DNA of 64,000 nt from SHZI01 sp964384525 (GCA_964384525.1 CAYLKO010000001.1:1-64000), one strand, 5' to 3'. Shown: positions 8,524-17,981, numbered from the stretch's first letter. The notes: generated from the letters alone by a model not told the origin. Translations and numbers: made by a program.

Positions 8524-10023
8524 TCAGTAGGGGCGGGAGAGGTAGCGGCCGATGGGCTTGCCGATGACGTTGCCGCCGTCGTAGATCCGCTGGCCGCGCA
8601 GGAAGGTGGTCTTCACCCGGCCCGAGAGTTCCATATCCTCGAAGGGCGTGTAACCCTGCTGCGACTCGGAATCGGCGGCATGCACCGTCCAGGTTTCGTT
8701 CGGGTCCAGCAGCGCCAGATCGGCATCCAGGCCTTCTTCGATATCGCCCTTGCTGTGCAATCCAAAACGGGCCGCAGGGTTGTAGCTCGTGAGGGCGGCC
8801 ATGTGGTTGTAGGTGAGACCGCGCTTGCGGCCTTCGCTGACCAGCGCGGCCAGCAGGTATTCCGTGCCGCCAAAACCGGACTTGGACAGCCAGATGTTGC
8901 CCGGCTTCCGTGGGTCCACCTTCATCTCGTGCTTGCAGCAGGCTTTGTCGCTGCACACCCAATCGAGATTGCCGGCAATGAGCTGCTCCCAGAGATACTC
9001 CACGTCCTCGCGCGGCCGGATCGGCGGGTTCACCTTGGCGAGCGGCCCCGCCTTGGAATCGGTATCCAGCATCAGGTGGCCGATGGTGACCTCGCGCCGG
9101 AAATCGATATGCGGGAACACCGCCGCCATTTGCAGGGCGGCAACGACAGCCTTCCGCGAAGTCAGGTGCAGCAGGTTGATGTTCGGCAGGTCGGTCTCGT
9201 TCGCCAGGTAGGAGGCGATGAAGATCGCCAACCCTTCGGAGTGCGGCGGGCGGCTGGCGCTGTAGGCCGGCAGGCCCTTCAGGACGCCCTCCTCCTCCAC
9301 GAGCTTCGAGTAGGCCGACATGATCTCGGCCGTCTCGCAGTGCAGGCTCAAGGAGATGTCGTCGGCCGTGTCCGGGTACTTGTCCATCGCCTTGCGGATG
9401 CCACGCATCACGAACTCGAAATGGGCGATGTCGTACTTCTCGTCCTCGTTGATCATCAGGAACTCGGACTGGTTGGTCGACCGGCCGTGCAGGCCGTGGC
9501 TGCCGTAGAACATGAAGATCTTGAAGGAGGTCACACCGAAGTCCTTCACCAGATCCGGAATCTCGCGGATGTGCCGCTTGTCCATCGGCGCCAGGTGGTA
9601 GGCGTAGTCCACATGGAAGTTACCCTTCGAGATATCAAGGACTTCCGGGAAGAACTTCTTGTATGACCCACCCTTGTTGAGGTAGTAACCGCCGGTGCGC
9701 ATGTAGTTCAGGCTGGTGGTCACGCCACCCTGGGCGGCCGCCCGGCTCTCGCTCACGGCATCTTCACCCAGCGGGGCATAGATGCCCGTGTGCATGTGGG
9801 GATCGACGAGCCCCGGGAAGGCCAGCCGGTTCTTGCCGTCGTAGACCTCGGCGGCGGTGCTGGCCGGGATTTCCGGCGCGATCTTCGCAAAGCGCCCATC
9901 CTTGATGGCGATATCGCCCTGCTCGACCATGGCGGCCATGGGCCGTACCACGCGAACATTCTTGATCAGGAGGTCGTATTGCGGCTTGTCACCGGCCTTG
10001 GTTGCTGCCTTCTTTGTCGCCAT
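8524..10023 (-). CDS. Hydantoinase/dihydropyrimidinase-like cyclic amidohydrolase
   Basis: Metal-dependent amidohydrolase-superfamily enzyme of 499 residues, expected to open a cyclic amide or imide ring; the substrate is unknown. The binuclear-site motif DPHMH (His76, His78) is followed by FKIFMFYG with the lysine (Lys168) that is carboxylated in hydantoinases, then LHCETAE, LLHLTS and a final aspartate in CSDKACC. The C-terminal beta-sandwich is present (DADLALLDPNETW). The ATG at 10023 was chosen because similarity starts at about residue 15; the frame stays open upstream to 10374 without family sequence. The SDKACC site differs from the TDH of D-hydantoinases, so the function may diverge. 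The gene is bracketed by inverted repeats R2 and R3, suggesting it may have moved as a unit. Confidence 0.87.
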   Translation of the reverse strand: MATKKAATKAGDKPQYDLLIKNVRVVRPMAAMVEQGDIAIKDGRFAKIAPEIPASTAAEVYDGKNRLAFPGLVDPHMHTGIYAPLGEDAVSESRAAAQGGVTTSLNYMRTGGYYLNKGGSYKKFFPEVLDISKGNFHVDYAYHLAPMDKRHIREIPDLVKDFGVTSFKIFMFYGSHGLHGRSTNQSEFLMINEDEKYDIAHFEFVMRGIRKAMDKYPDTADDISLSLHCETAEIMSAYSKLVEEEGVLKGLPAYSASRPPHSEGLAIFIASYLANETDLPNINLLHLTSRKAVVAALQMAAVFPHIDFRREVTIGHLMLDTDSKAGPLAKVNPPIRPREDVEYLWEQLIAGNLDWVCSDKACCKHEMKVDPRKPGNIWLSKSGFGGTEYLLAALVSEGRKRGLTYNHMAALTSYNPAARFGLHSKGDIEEGLDADLALLDPNETWTVHAADSESQQGYTPFEDMELSGRVKTTFLRGQRIYDGGNVIGKPIGRYLSRPY

Positions 10024-10041
10024 GTTTGCCTCTGCCTTGAT

Positions 10042-10080
10042 AACTACCAAAAAAGGTACCGGACTCCGAAACCGGTAGTT
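10042..10080. repeat. Palindromic repeat copy R3
   Basis: Arms AACTACC and GGTAGTT with core GGTACCGGACTCC (10055-10067), identical to the R1 core. It lies 18 bp upstream of the amidohydrolase start codon, so it may be in the 5' leader. Apart from this repeat I see nothing in 10024-10201. Confidence 0.87.
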
Positions 10081-10201
10081 TCCGGATGCCTTCGTGAAAT
10101 GGGCCGTGGCGGCAAGGATAACCCGTTGAAGGGGCTGCGGCGACTCCCGGACGCACGGCCGCGGGCCACGGAGTACGTTGCGACTATCGAGCGAGTGGCG
10201 A

Positions 10202-11473
10202 TCAGAGGTCGCTGGTGCGGGGTGCGACGGCAGACGGGGTACCGACTCGGGCCACCCGGAGCAGCAATTCCTCGAAGCGACCGGCCAGAACGTGGCGGTC
10301 GTAATTCGCCTCGACGTAGCGGCGGCCCGACTGGCCGAGCGCCCGCCCCCGCTCCGGATCCAGGGCCAGCTCACGCACGGCCTCGGCGAGCTCCGTGTCG
10401 TTTTCCGGCTCGATGCAGATGCCGCCGCCGGAGGCCTCGACGATGCGCTGGCTCTCGCCGCGCACGCCGAGAATGATGGGCCGGGCCATGCCCATGGCCT
10501 CGAAGATCTTCGACGGAATCACCGACTCGAAGGTCTCGCTCTTGCGCAGCAAAACCAGGCTGACATCGGTCAGCGACCAGATCGCCGGCATGCGCTCCTT
10601 GGGTTGCTGGCCGACGATGAACACATTGCCCAGGCGCATCGCATCGCGCTGCTGCATCAGCTTGGTGGCCTCGGCACCGTCACCGGCGAGCAGGAACACC
10701 ACGCCCGGCACGTCGCGCAGGCGGTCGGCTGCGCGCAGGATCGTGTCCAGCCCGTGCGCCATGCCGTGCGTGCCCACATAGGCCGCAACAAACTTGCCAC
10801 TCACGCCAAATTCCTCGGCCAGTGCTGCGGCCTCGCCGGCATTTCCGGCACCCGGTACATAGAACCCGAGATCCACGCCATTGGTGATCACCGCCACCTT
10901 GCCCCGCCCGCCGCGGGCCTCGATATGCGGCACGAACGACTCCGTGACGGAGACGATCGCATCCGCGCGATGATAGGCAAAGGATTCGAGCCAGCCGAGC
11001 GCCCGCGTCAAGCGACTCTCCTTCATCGCCCCCACGCTGATGATCGATTCCGGCCACAAGTCGCGGATCTCCAGCACCCACGGCACGCGCTTGACGAGAT
11101 GTGCCAGATACCCGGCCAGTCCGCAGAAAAACTGCGGCGAGGTCGACACCACCACATCCACCTTCGGCAGAAAGGGCGCGACCAGTGTCGCCATCAGCAG
11201 GTAAAAGGTGTAGTTGAGGCTCCGGCCCAGAAAGCCCGCATTCGCCGCTGGCAGGGTGAGCACCCGGTGCACCTGAATGCCCGCGATCTCCTCGTGCTGC
11301 AGCAGCCGGTTCTTGAATCCGGGATAAATCCGGCCGGCTGGATGATTCGGCGCGCAGGTCAGCACATGCACTTCATGGCCACGCTGCACCCACTCGCGGC
11401 AATGCTCAAAGGTACGGCTCGCCGGCGCGTTGACCTCCGGCGGAAAGTAATGGCTAAGAAAAAGAATGCGCAT
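10202..11473 (-). CDS. WbuB-like family 4 glycosyltransferase
   Basis: A retaining GT-B enzyme (GT4) likely adding a sugar to a lipid-linked exopolysaccharide precursor at the inner face of the membrane. The 423-residue protein starts MRILFLSHYFPPEVNAPASR, the usual WbuB opening; EIRDLWPESI lies near residue 140 and the donor-site region has PSKIFEAMGMARPII with GGGICIEPEN. The ATG is directly adjacent to the TGA of the heparinase-like gene (TGAATG), so translation is probably coupled. It is the last gene of the minus-strand run starting at 17822. WbuB relatives transfer GlcNAc or Fuc-type sugars; the donor here cannot be deduced. Confidence 0.88.
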   Translation of the reverse strand: MRILFLSHYFPPEVNAPASRTFEHCREWVQRGHEVHVLTCAPNHPAGRIYPGFKNRLLQHEEIAGIQVHRVLTLPAANAGFLGRSLNYTFYLLMATLVAPFLPKVDVVVSTSPQFFCGLAGYLAHLVKRVPWVLEIRDLWPESIISVGAMKESRLTRALGWLESFAYHRADAIVSVTESFVPHIEARGGRGKVAVITNGVDLGFYVPGAGNAGEAAALAEEFGVSGKFVAAYVGTHGMAHGLDTILRAADRLRDVPGVVFLLAGDGAEATKLMQQRDAMRLGNVFIVGQQPKERMPAIWSLTDVSLVLLRKSETFESVIPSKIFEAMGMARPIILGVRGESQRIVEASGGGICIEPENDTELAEAVRELALDPERGRALGQSGRRYVEANYDRHVLAGRFEELLLRVARVGTPSAVAPRTSDL

Positions 11474-13168
11474 TCATGTCTGCCGGTTGAGCGTGTAACC
11501 AAGCTCCACCGGCGCGGGCCCCACGTAACGGATGATCAGCACGCGGCTTTCAAGCCGCTTCCCGAACTCGGGGCAATAGTACCCCGTCGTCATTTCGATA
11601 CTGCCGACTGGCCCTACCCGCAGCGTGACCATTACGTTATCCGGCGCACAAAGCCGGAATTCCCGCTCGCCCACCTGCTCCACCCGCACGTCAGGGTGCA
11701 GGTGGATGAAGGACTCCACCTCGTGCGAGCTAGCGCCCAAGATTGAATCCCGAATAGTCCAGCAAGTTTTTGATTTAAAGTAACTTTCAATATCGATTGC
11801 CCGCCGATGCACCGGCCTGCCCCGCAAGCGCCGGTAGCCATCATGTTCGCCGGCAAAGCTCAGGTGCCCGTCCTGCCACTCGCTTAAGCCCACGTGGCGT
11901 GGCCGGGCCCGCCGCCCCACCCGGAAGGCCCCCCAGATCTCCGACTGCTCCGCGCCGTCGATCCGCACCGTGTTGTGGGCGGCCGTGCTGCGCAGGTAAT
12001 GGCGGAAGGCGCCCGGCTCGTAGTCGAAGGTGCCGCTGTCCACGATGATCGGCTGGCCCGCCACGTACAGCTCGTAACTCAAGGTATCGCAGTGCGTGTG
12101 CCCCGGCTGGTAATCCGGCCCCACCGGGCCTGCGTCGATGATCAGGCTGTCGCCGCCATGCCGGTAACCATACACGCCGGTGTCGGGGAAACAGATGCGG
12201 TGCAGATTCCCGGGAGCGGGTCGCTCGATCGGGCCCAGCACCTGCTCCGCATACGCCAGCACATCGCGGGCCGGCCGCGTGATGCCGTAGGCCGCGTCGT
12301 TGAAGAGCGATATGTCGCCGTTGCCGCCAAGGATTCCCGCCAGATAGTTCGCCGCGCGCCGCGCGGTTTGTTCAAGCCGGCCCAGCACCTCCGCCGACAC
12401 CAGGCCCGGATTGCTGCCCAGCAGGTTCACGAGATCCAGGTAGTCCTCGAGCACGATGCAGTGATACATCGGGCTCCGCTCGAAATGCCCGCCATCCGGC
12501 AACACCTGCTCGTCTGCCTCAGCCAACACGATCTCAAGACCACGCGCCAGATAGCGTGTCGCCGCCGGCCCCGCGCAGCACGCCCCTGCAAACACCAGCG
12601 CCTTGCCGTTTTTCAGCAGGTGGTTCGCCAGCAGGTGATACTCGATATCTGCATCCAGCGCCGCCACCTGCAACGACAGGCTGTCCATCCAGGCCTGCGG
12701 CGGCGGTTCCGGCAACGCGAGGAAGTACTTCAGCCAGTTCACGATCCGAAGCGAGATCGGGTACGGCTCCCACGCATCCTCGGCACCCACCGGCACGTCC
12801 TTGATCCAGCTGTCGATCAGGCCGGCTTTGGTGGCAGTGTTGAGGGAGGGCCAGTGGAGGTAATCGAAGTAATGGAGGTTGTAGCGCCAGAGTTTGGGGG
12901 CGGTGGGGTGGCGCCAGTCTGGATGCTGCTGGTTGAGAGTGGCTGTGTTGCCGAGAAAAAAGATTTCTCCGGAAGCTGACTCAGGCGGTGATGGAAACGG
13001 AAGACATCGCTGCAAGTTGCCCAGGCTTAGGGGGGGCGCAGTGCTCACCGGTTTGGGAGGAAATATTCGGCGTCGAACCTGGGCAACAACTTGCCGTGGG
13101 CGAAGGTATGCAACCGTCCAGCCGAATCGGACGAGGGTCGCTATCAGTGAAGGATTGTGAGCCAACAC
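11474..13168 (-). CDS. Heparinase II/III family protein, no signal peptide
   Basis: The 564-residue protein has the alpha/alpha-toroid of the heparinase II/III family followed by the beta-sandwich with YQPGHTHCDTLSYEL (His-containing catalytic segment), VDSGTFDYEPGAFRHYLRST and AHNTVRIDGAEQSE. The family cleaves uronate-containing polysaccharides by beta-elimination, and members are regularly found in exosortase-linked polysaccharide loci, where a role in trimming or turnover of the polymer is inferred. No clear signal peptide is seen: the N-terminus is MLAHNPSLIATLVRFGW, weakly hydrophobic, and R/P-rich afterwards. It sits 7 bp downstream of the two-domain dehydrogenase gene. Identity of fold is strong, substrate unknown. 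Confidence 0.87.
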   Translation of the reverse strand: MLAHNPSLIATLVRFGWTVAYLRPRQVVAQVRRRIFPPKPVSTAPPLSLGNLQRCLPFPSPPESASGEIFFLGNTATLNQQHPDWRHPTAPKLWRYNLHYFDYLHWPSLNTATKAGLIDSWIKDVPVGAEDAWEPYPISLRIVNWLKYFLALPEPPPQAWMDSLSLQVAALDADIEYHLLANHLLKNGKALVFAGACCAGPAATRYLARGLEIVLAEADEQVLPDGGHFERSPMYHCIVLEDYLDLVNLLGSNPGLVSAEVLGRLEQTARRAANYLAGILGGNGDISLFNDAAYGITRPARDVLAYAEQVLGPIERPAPGNLHRICFPDTGVYGYRHGGDSLIIDAGPVGPDYQPGHTHCDTLSYELYVAGQPIIVDSGTFDYEPGAFRHYLRSTAAHNTVRIDGAEQSEIWGAFRVGRRARPRHVGLSEWQDGHLSFAGEHDGYRRLRGRPVHRRAIDIESYFKSKTCWTIRDSILGASSHEVESFIHLHPDVRVEQVGEREFRLCAPDNVMVTLRVGPVGSIEMTTGYYCPEFGKRLESRVLIIRYVGPAPVELGYTLNRQT

Positions 13169-13175
13169 GTGACAG

Positions 13176-15338
13176 CTACGACGGATGCGCCACAGCCTCC
13201 GCCGCCCCCGACCTTAACGACCGCATCGCCGCGAACGTTGCCGCCGTCACCGCCCGGATCTCCGCGAACGGGACCACCGGCGCGCCACCAGAGGCAATTG
13301 CCTCGAGGAAGGCCTGCACCATCGGGCCCTGGCCCTTGTCCTGGCCGAGGCGTTTGTCGCGGCTCTGCTTGCTGCCGCGGTAGAGGGTGAGTTCACGGAA
13401 GTCGTCGAGGATGGCGACCTGTGCGCCGTGATAGAGCTCCACCCGTTCCTTGGGCAACTTCTTCGCCCCGTTGGCGAAGTAGTTGAGGGTGCCGATGGAG
13501 CCGTTGGCAAAACCGATGTTGAGGGTGACGGTGTCGTCGTGCTGCTGCGGGTCACGGAGGCTCAGGGCTTGGACGCTGACGGGGAGCGAGCCGTTCATCC
13601 AGGTCATGAATTCTATGATGTGACAGGCTTCGCCGATGATGCGGCCGCCGCCGAGCTCGGGGTCCTGGATCCAGGTGCCGGCCGGAATCTGGCCGGCATT
13701 GACGCGATAGACCATGGCCATCGGCGAGGAGCCGGCTCCCAGGGCCTTGCGGGCCTGCACGGCGAGCGGTGCAAACCGCCGGTTGAAGCCGACCAGCAGT
13801 TGTCCGCCAGCCGACCGCCCCACCACATGCTCGATGGCCCGCAGCTCATCCTCGGTCACACACAAGGGCTTCTCGACAAACACATGCTTGCCGGCCGCGA
13901 GCGCCTTCAACACGTACTCGCCGTGCGACTCATGGCGGGTGGCGATGAAGACGGCGGTGGTGGCGGCATCGTCCAGCACCTGCTGGTCGTCGCCGGTGGC
14001 GTAGCCGAAACCATATTTCTCGGCGACGCCCCGGCTGCTGTTGCCGGAGGCCGTCATCACGCCGGTCAACGCCACGTTCTTGGCGCCGGAGATATGCGGC
14101 AACAGGTGCCCAAGCGCGTAGCTGCCGGCACCGATGAAGCCGACGCCGATTGCCCCGGCATGGGGTGCTGCCGCGGGCCGGACCACAACCTTGCCATGGT
14201 CGATCGCGGTTACCGGGGTGTACTCGAGCATCACGCCGAGGCACTCGGTCTCGCCCTTGACGATCATGTCGTAGGCTTCGGTGGCGTTATCGAACGCAAA
14301 GCGGTGCGAGGTAAGGTAGCTCGCGTCGATGCGGCCGGAATGGAGCAGGTCCTGGAAGGCCTGCATGTTGCGGTTTTCGGTCCAGCGGACATAAGCAGGC
14401 GGGTAGTCGCAGCCCTTTTCCTCGTATTCGAGGTCGTAGCGGCCGGGGCCGTAGGAGCAGGACATCCGCACCGTCAGCTCCTTGCGGTAGTAGTCCGGGT
14501 CCCGCTGGAAGCCGGTGGGCACGTCGCCGACGATCACCACCACCCCGCGCTTCCGCAACAGCTGGCCGGCGAGGTTGATCGGCTCGAGGCTGCGGGTGGC
14601 GGCCGTGATGATCACGGCATCCGCCCCTACACCCCCGCTGAGACGCGCCACACGCTCCGGCAGCGAGGGATCGCTCATCACGGCGGCGTCGTCCAGACAG
14701 TGCTGCCGGCCGAGCTCCAGGGCCCGCTCACGCACGTCCACACCCAGCACCCGGACCCCGGAGGCCCGCAAAATGAGGGCCGTGAGGTGGCCCAGCAGGC
14801 CGATGCCGATCACCACGCAGCTTTCGCCCACCCGCAGGTCGGCCTGGCGGACCCCCTGCAGGGCGATCGCCCCCACGGTGTTGTAGGCCGCCAGGGCCAG
14901 GTCCGCCCCCTCGGGCAGCCGCACACAGAGATTCTCGGGGATCACCACCACCTCGGCATGGTTGGCGTAGCCGGCCCCGGCACAGGCCACGTGATCGCCC
15001 GCCCGGAAGCCCCGCACCCCCTCGCCGACCGCCAGCACCACCCCGGCCGTGCTGTAGCCGAGCGGCGAATAGGAATCGAGCTTCTTCATCACCGCCCGGT
15101 AGGTCTGCACCGGCCCCTGGGTGGCCAGGGTGTCCAGCACCTGCTTCACCTGCTGCGGCTTCTTGCGCGCCTTGGTGATCAGGTTGTCGCGGGCCGCGGT
15201 CACCGTGCTCCGCTCGGTGCCGACGCTGATCAGCGAATAGTGATTGGCCACCAGCACCATGCCGGGCCCGACCATCGGCGTGGGCACGTCCAGGATGGCC
15301 ATCCTGCCATCCAGCAGCTTCTGTACGAGTTGTTTCAC
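13176..15338 (-). CDS. Two-domain dehydrogenase: zinc-type MDR fused to Gfo/Idh/MocA
   Basis: Residues 1-350 are a medium-chain alcohol-dehydrogenase-like domain (LISVGTERSTV, SPLGYSTAGVVLAVG, an NAD-binding segment around VVIGIGLLGHLTALI). Residues 380-720 are a Gfo/Idh/MocA oxidoreductase (GVGFIGAGSYALGHLLPHI, HVFVEKPLCV, GFNRRFAPL). Such fusions recur in exopolysaccharide loci and are assumed to modify nucleotide sugars. The canonical structural-zinc cysteines of ADH are largely absent. I chose GTG at 15338 because the sequence MKQLVQKLLDGRM matches the family start; extending to an ATG at 15410 adds 24 residues that overlap the exosortase gene. It is 25 bp downstream of the exosortase gene and 7 bp upstream of the heparinase-like gene. 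Confidence 0.87.
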   Translation of the reverse strand: MKQLVQKLLDGRMAILDVPTPMVGPGMVLVANHYSLISVGTERSTVTAARDNLITKARKKPQQVKQVLDTLATQGPVQTYRAVMKKLDSYSPLGYSTAGVVLAVGEGVRGFRAGDHVACAGAGYANHAEVVVIPENLCVRLPEGADLALAAYNTVGAIALQGVRQADLRVGESCVVIGIGLLGHLTALILRASGVRVLGVDVRERALELGRQHCLDDAAVMSDPSLPERVARLSGGVGADAVIITAATRSLEPINLAGQLLRKRGVVVIVGDVPTGFQRDPDYYRKELTVRMSCSYGPGRYDLEYEEKGCDYPPAYVRWTENRNMQAFQDLLHSGRIDASYLTSHRFAFDNATEAYDMIVKGETECLGVMLEYTPVTAIDHGKVVVRPAAAPHAGAIGVGFIGAGSYALGHLLPHISGAKNVALTGVMTASGNSSRGVAEKYGFGYATGDDQQVLDDAATTAVFIATRHESHGEYVLKALAAGKHVFVEKPLCVTEDELRAIEHVVGRSAGGQLLVGFNRRFAPLAVQARKALGAGSSPMAMVYRVNAGQIPAGTWIQDPELGGGRIIGEACHIIEFMTWMNGSLPVSVQALSLRDPQQHDDTVTLNIGFANGSIGTLNYFANGAKKLPKERVELYHGAQVAILDDFRELTLYRGSKQSRDKRLGQDKGQGPMVQAFLEAIASGGAPVVPFAEIRAVTAATFAAMRSLRSGAAEAVAHPS

Positions 15339-15363
15339 GATGCGGTTCCGGGCGCGGGGGGCG

Positions 15364-16983
15364 TCAGGGCAAGACGGATATAGGAGCAGTTCCGGAATCC
15401 GGCACCGCACCCTGCGGGATGTAGTAGTACAAGCGGGTCACGGCCATGCGCATGAAGTCTTCGAGGCGTTTGGCCGCAACCTCTTCGCCACCCTGTTCGG
15501 GCAGGGGCGTCATGATCCGCACCAGCGAGCCGTCGGTGCGGCGTTTGGTCAGCGAGTCCCAGAAGATGAACCATTTCACGGCGTATTCGTTGGTCAGGTT
15601 CCGACCCCGCTGCATGAACCAGTAATTCACCAGCTGGCGGGACCGGCCCGTGCCGATGATGAGCTGATTCACCGGCAGCAAGGCGCCATCGGGCAGGATC
15701 CCCGGCACGTTCACCACTTTGCTGGTGAGGATCTGCCAGCCACCACCCGGCAAACAGGAGCGCGGTGAATGCACCGACGCACCCTTTCGCTGCGAGGCAT
15801 AGTAGGCCACATAGAAATTCACGATATCGCGCTCCGGACTCGTGTAATTCGCCGACACGTAATCGGTGAGCTTCAGCACCTCGAGTTCCGGCTGCGTGAT
15901 GCTCATCTCCCGGCCCTCCCAGTCGCCTATCCGCAAGGGGAAGGTATACAGCGACTGCCGCTCCGGCTCGATCTCGTGGCGGCCGGCCAGCGCCAGGGTG
16001 GCCAGCAGCGTGACCGCCAGCACCGGGATGATCGCCAGCACCGGCGGCGTGATCCGGATCAGCTGTGGCAGCAAGCGGATGGTGGCCATGCCCGGAATCT
16101 GCGGGTCGAACACCTGGTCCAGCTTCCGGCCGCCGAGCTTCGCCAGCAGGATCATTTCGCCAAAGAGGATCAAAAGGCAGCCGATGAAGATCACCCAGCC
16201 CTCGAAATAATGCAGGAAGCTGTCCCCCGCGCCGATGCCGTAGGCGTTGTACAGCACACCCGTCACCGCGATCCGGATGCTGTTCATGATGATCGTCACG
16301 GGAATGGTCGACAGCACGATCAGCCAGCGGTGCCAGTTCGGCCCGCGATAGATGTAGCTGCACAAAAAGCCGAAGGTCATCAACGGAAACAGATAACGGA
16401 GCCCGCTGCACGCCTCCACCACCTGCAACTTGGAAACACCCAGATCGATGATGTTCCCCTCCACGTAAACGGGGACACCAACGGTCCGCAACACCATCGC
16501 CGCGATGTCGGTGGACAGGAACTGCAGACCCGACGACAGCTTGTACTGGATCAGCACCGGCAGCGGCACCAGGAAAATCAGCATCACCAGCGACGCCCAG
16601 ATGATCCGCACACCGCGGAAGCCCAGCATCGTCAGCGCCACCGCCGCCACGGTGATCAGAAAGCCATACTGCACGATCACGAACAGCGCGCTCAGATCGC
16701 CGATCAGCACCACCCCCATCGCGACCAGCAGCAGCAGCACACCCGCCCAATGCGGATTGCCCGGCGCTTTCACGAGTTGATCGGTGCGGATCAGGAACAG
16801 ATAGGCCACCAGAAACGGAATCAGGTAACCGTGGCTGTACTCCGGCTCCTCCCAGAGACGCACCATCTCGAGGAAGCTGGACCAGAACAGGGCGACGATC
16901 AGCAGCACGATCACCAGCAGCACACCGCCACGCCCGAGGGGGGTGTTGAGGAGAGACTTCTTTGGGGGGCTGGTGGTGTTCAT
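15364..16983 (-). CDS. Exosortase fused to EpsI domain (XrtD-like), copy 1
   Basis: Exosortases are integral-membrane cysteine proteases that recognise C-terminal PEP-CTERM-like signals on exported proteins. This 539-residue protein has an N-terminal exosortase domain with about eight membrane segments and the catalytic triad motifs: Cys192 in EACSGLR, Arg237 in NSIRI and His258 in HYFEGW. A C-terminal EpsI domain follows (about 330-520), with HSPRSCLPGGGW. Fusion with EpsI is, from memory, typical of the XrtD type associated with VPLPA-like signals. It lies inside an operon with glycan genes (WecG upstream, dehydrogenase downstream). A paralogue with the same architecture lies at 40897-42573. 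The subtype assignment needs an HMM search. Confidence 0.9.
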   Translation of the reverse strand: MNTTSPPKKSLLNTPLGRGGVLLVIVLLIVALFWSSFLEMVRLWEEPEYSHGYLIPFLVAYLFLIRTDQLVKAPGNPHWAGVLLLLVAMGVVLIGDLSALFVIVQYGFLITVAAVALTMLGFRGVRIIWASLVMLIFLVPLPVLIQYKLSSGLQFLSTDIAAMVLRTVGVPVYVEGNIIDLGVSKLQVVEACSGLRYLFPLMTFGFLCSYIYRGPNWHRWLIVLSTIPVTIIMNSIRIAVTGVLYNAYGIGAGDSFLHYFEGWVIFIGCLLILFGEMILLAKLGGRKLDQVFDPQIPGMATIRLLPQLIRITPPVLAIIPVLAVTLLATLALAGRHEIEPERQSLYTFPLRIGDWEGREMSITQPELEVLKLTDYVSANYTSPERDIVNFYVAYYASQRKGASVHSPRSCLPGGGWQILTSKVVNVPGILPDGALLPVNQLIIGTGRSRQLVNYWFMQRGRNLTNEYAVKWFIFWDSLTKRRTDGSLVRIMTPLPEQGGEEVAAKRLEDFMRMAVTRLYYYIPQGAVPDSGTAPISVLP

Positions 16984-17042
16984 GTTCTTGTTTCCGTTCT
17001 TTGCCGCGTCATCGCTCCCGCCGCTCGCCCGAAGGCGTGCGT

Positions 17043-17822
17043 CTACACCCGACGAGGCTCACCCAGCACCACGCCTTCCCGCCAGACACGCCATGCAAAG
17101 CTCAACAGGCGCGGAAAGCGGCGCAAACGGGTCGGGTCGCTCAACAGGCGATACAGCCACTCCAGGTAGGCTCGGCGCCATGCCAAAGGCGCCCGCTTCA
17201 CTCTACCGGCCAAGACGTCGATCGTTCCGCCGACTCCTTGGCAAACTGCGACTGTCGTGAGCTTTGGCAAAGTCGCCTGAATCCACAATTCCTGCTGGGG
17301 ACTCCCCAATCCGACAAACAGTATCCGGGCGCCGCTCGCGTTGATTTTGTCTGGCAGCGCCTCCACTTCGTTCGGCATCAGGTACCCGTGCTGATAGCCG
17401 GCCACCTGCAGCTTCGGGTATGCCTCACGCAGCACCTTGACCGCCCTGGGTGTCACTTCCGGCCGCCCCCCGTACACGAAAACCGGGTAGCCCCGAAGAG
17501 CGGCCAGAGCACACAGCTCGGGCATCAGGTCTGCACCCGACACCCGTGCCAGATTGCGCACGCCGCCGAGGCGGGCTGCCACCACGGCCCCCACCCCGTC
17601 CGGTATCAGCAGCGAGGCATCGTCCAGAGCCTTCAACAACCCCGAATCGGTACCTGCCGTGACGATTTTCTCGGGATTTATCGCGAAAACGCCGCCAGGC
17701 CGATGCTCCCGCACCATGTCGTCCGCTATCAACACGGCCTGAGCCATGGTGACGCAATCCATGGGGACCCCGAGGATCCTGACACGGGTGACCTTAAGGT
17801 TGGGTACCGGGAGGGTGACCAT
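17043..17822 (-). CDS. WecG/TagA/CpsF family glycosyltransferase
   Basis: GT26-family transferase that adds ManNAc(A) or a related sugar to an undecaprenyl-linked acceptor early in polysaccharide assembly. The 259-residue protein shows the family order: ILGVPMDCVTM near the N-terminus, FAINPEKIV, PDGVGAVV, FVYGGRPEV, and GLGSPQQELWI near residue 172, then GVGGTIDVLAG. The C-terminus is rich in arginine and tryptophan and probably membrane-associated. It is the first gene of the minus-strand operon that includes exosortase copy 1. The 17823-17981 spacer separates it from a divergent plus-strand glycosyltransferase and should hold both promoters, although I see no convincing consensus there. 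Confidence 0.9.
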   Translation of the reverse strand: MVTLPVPNLKVTRVRILGVPMDCVTMAQAVLIADDMVREHRPGGVFAINPEKIVTAGTDSGLLKALDDASLLIPDGVGAVVAARLGGVRNLARVSGADLMPELCALAALRGYPVFVYGGRPEVTPRAVKVLREAYPKLQVAGYQHGYLMPNEVEALPDKINASGARILFVGLGSPQQELWIQATLPKLTTVAVCQGVGGTIDVLAGRVKRAPLAWRRAYLEWLYRLLSDPTRLRRFPRLLSFAWRVWREGVVLGEPRRV

Positions 17823-17981
17823 GTGGCAATGTTACGTGTTCGGAGCCATCCAGAAGGATCTTTTGATCTTTCATAAGTTAAAAATACTTGCGCGGACAGT
17901 GGCCACCCTGGAGTGCAGGTTACCTGATCCGGATCCCCGCTCAATTGCCAATATGCCAGTTTGCCCGCATCCTTTCATCGC

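Noticed and set aside
8399..8962. Open frame running through the N gap
   Set aside because: Lies inside the amidohydrolase gene in another frame and includes undefined bases.
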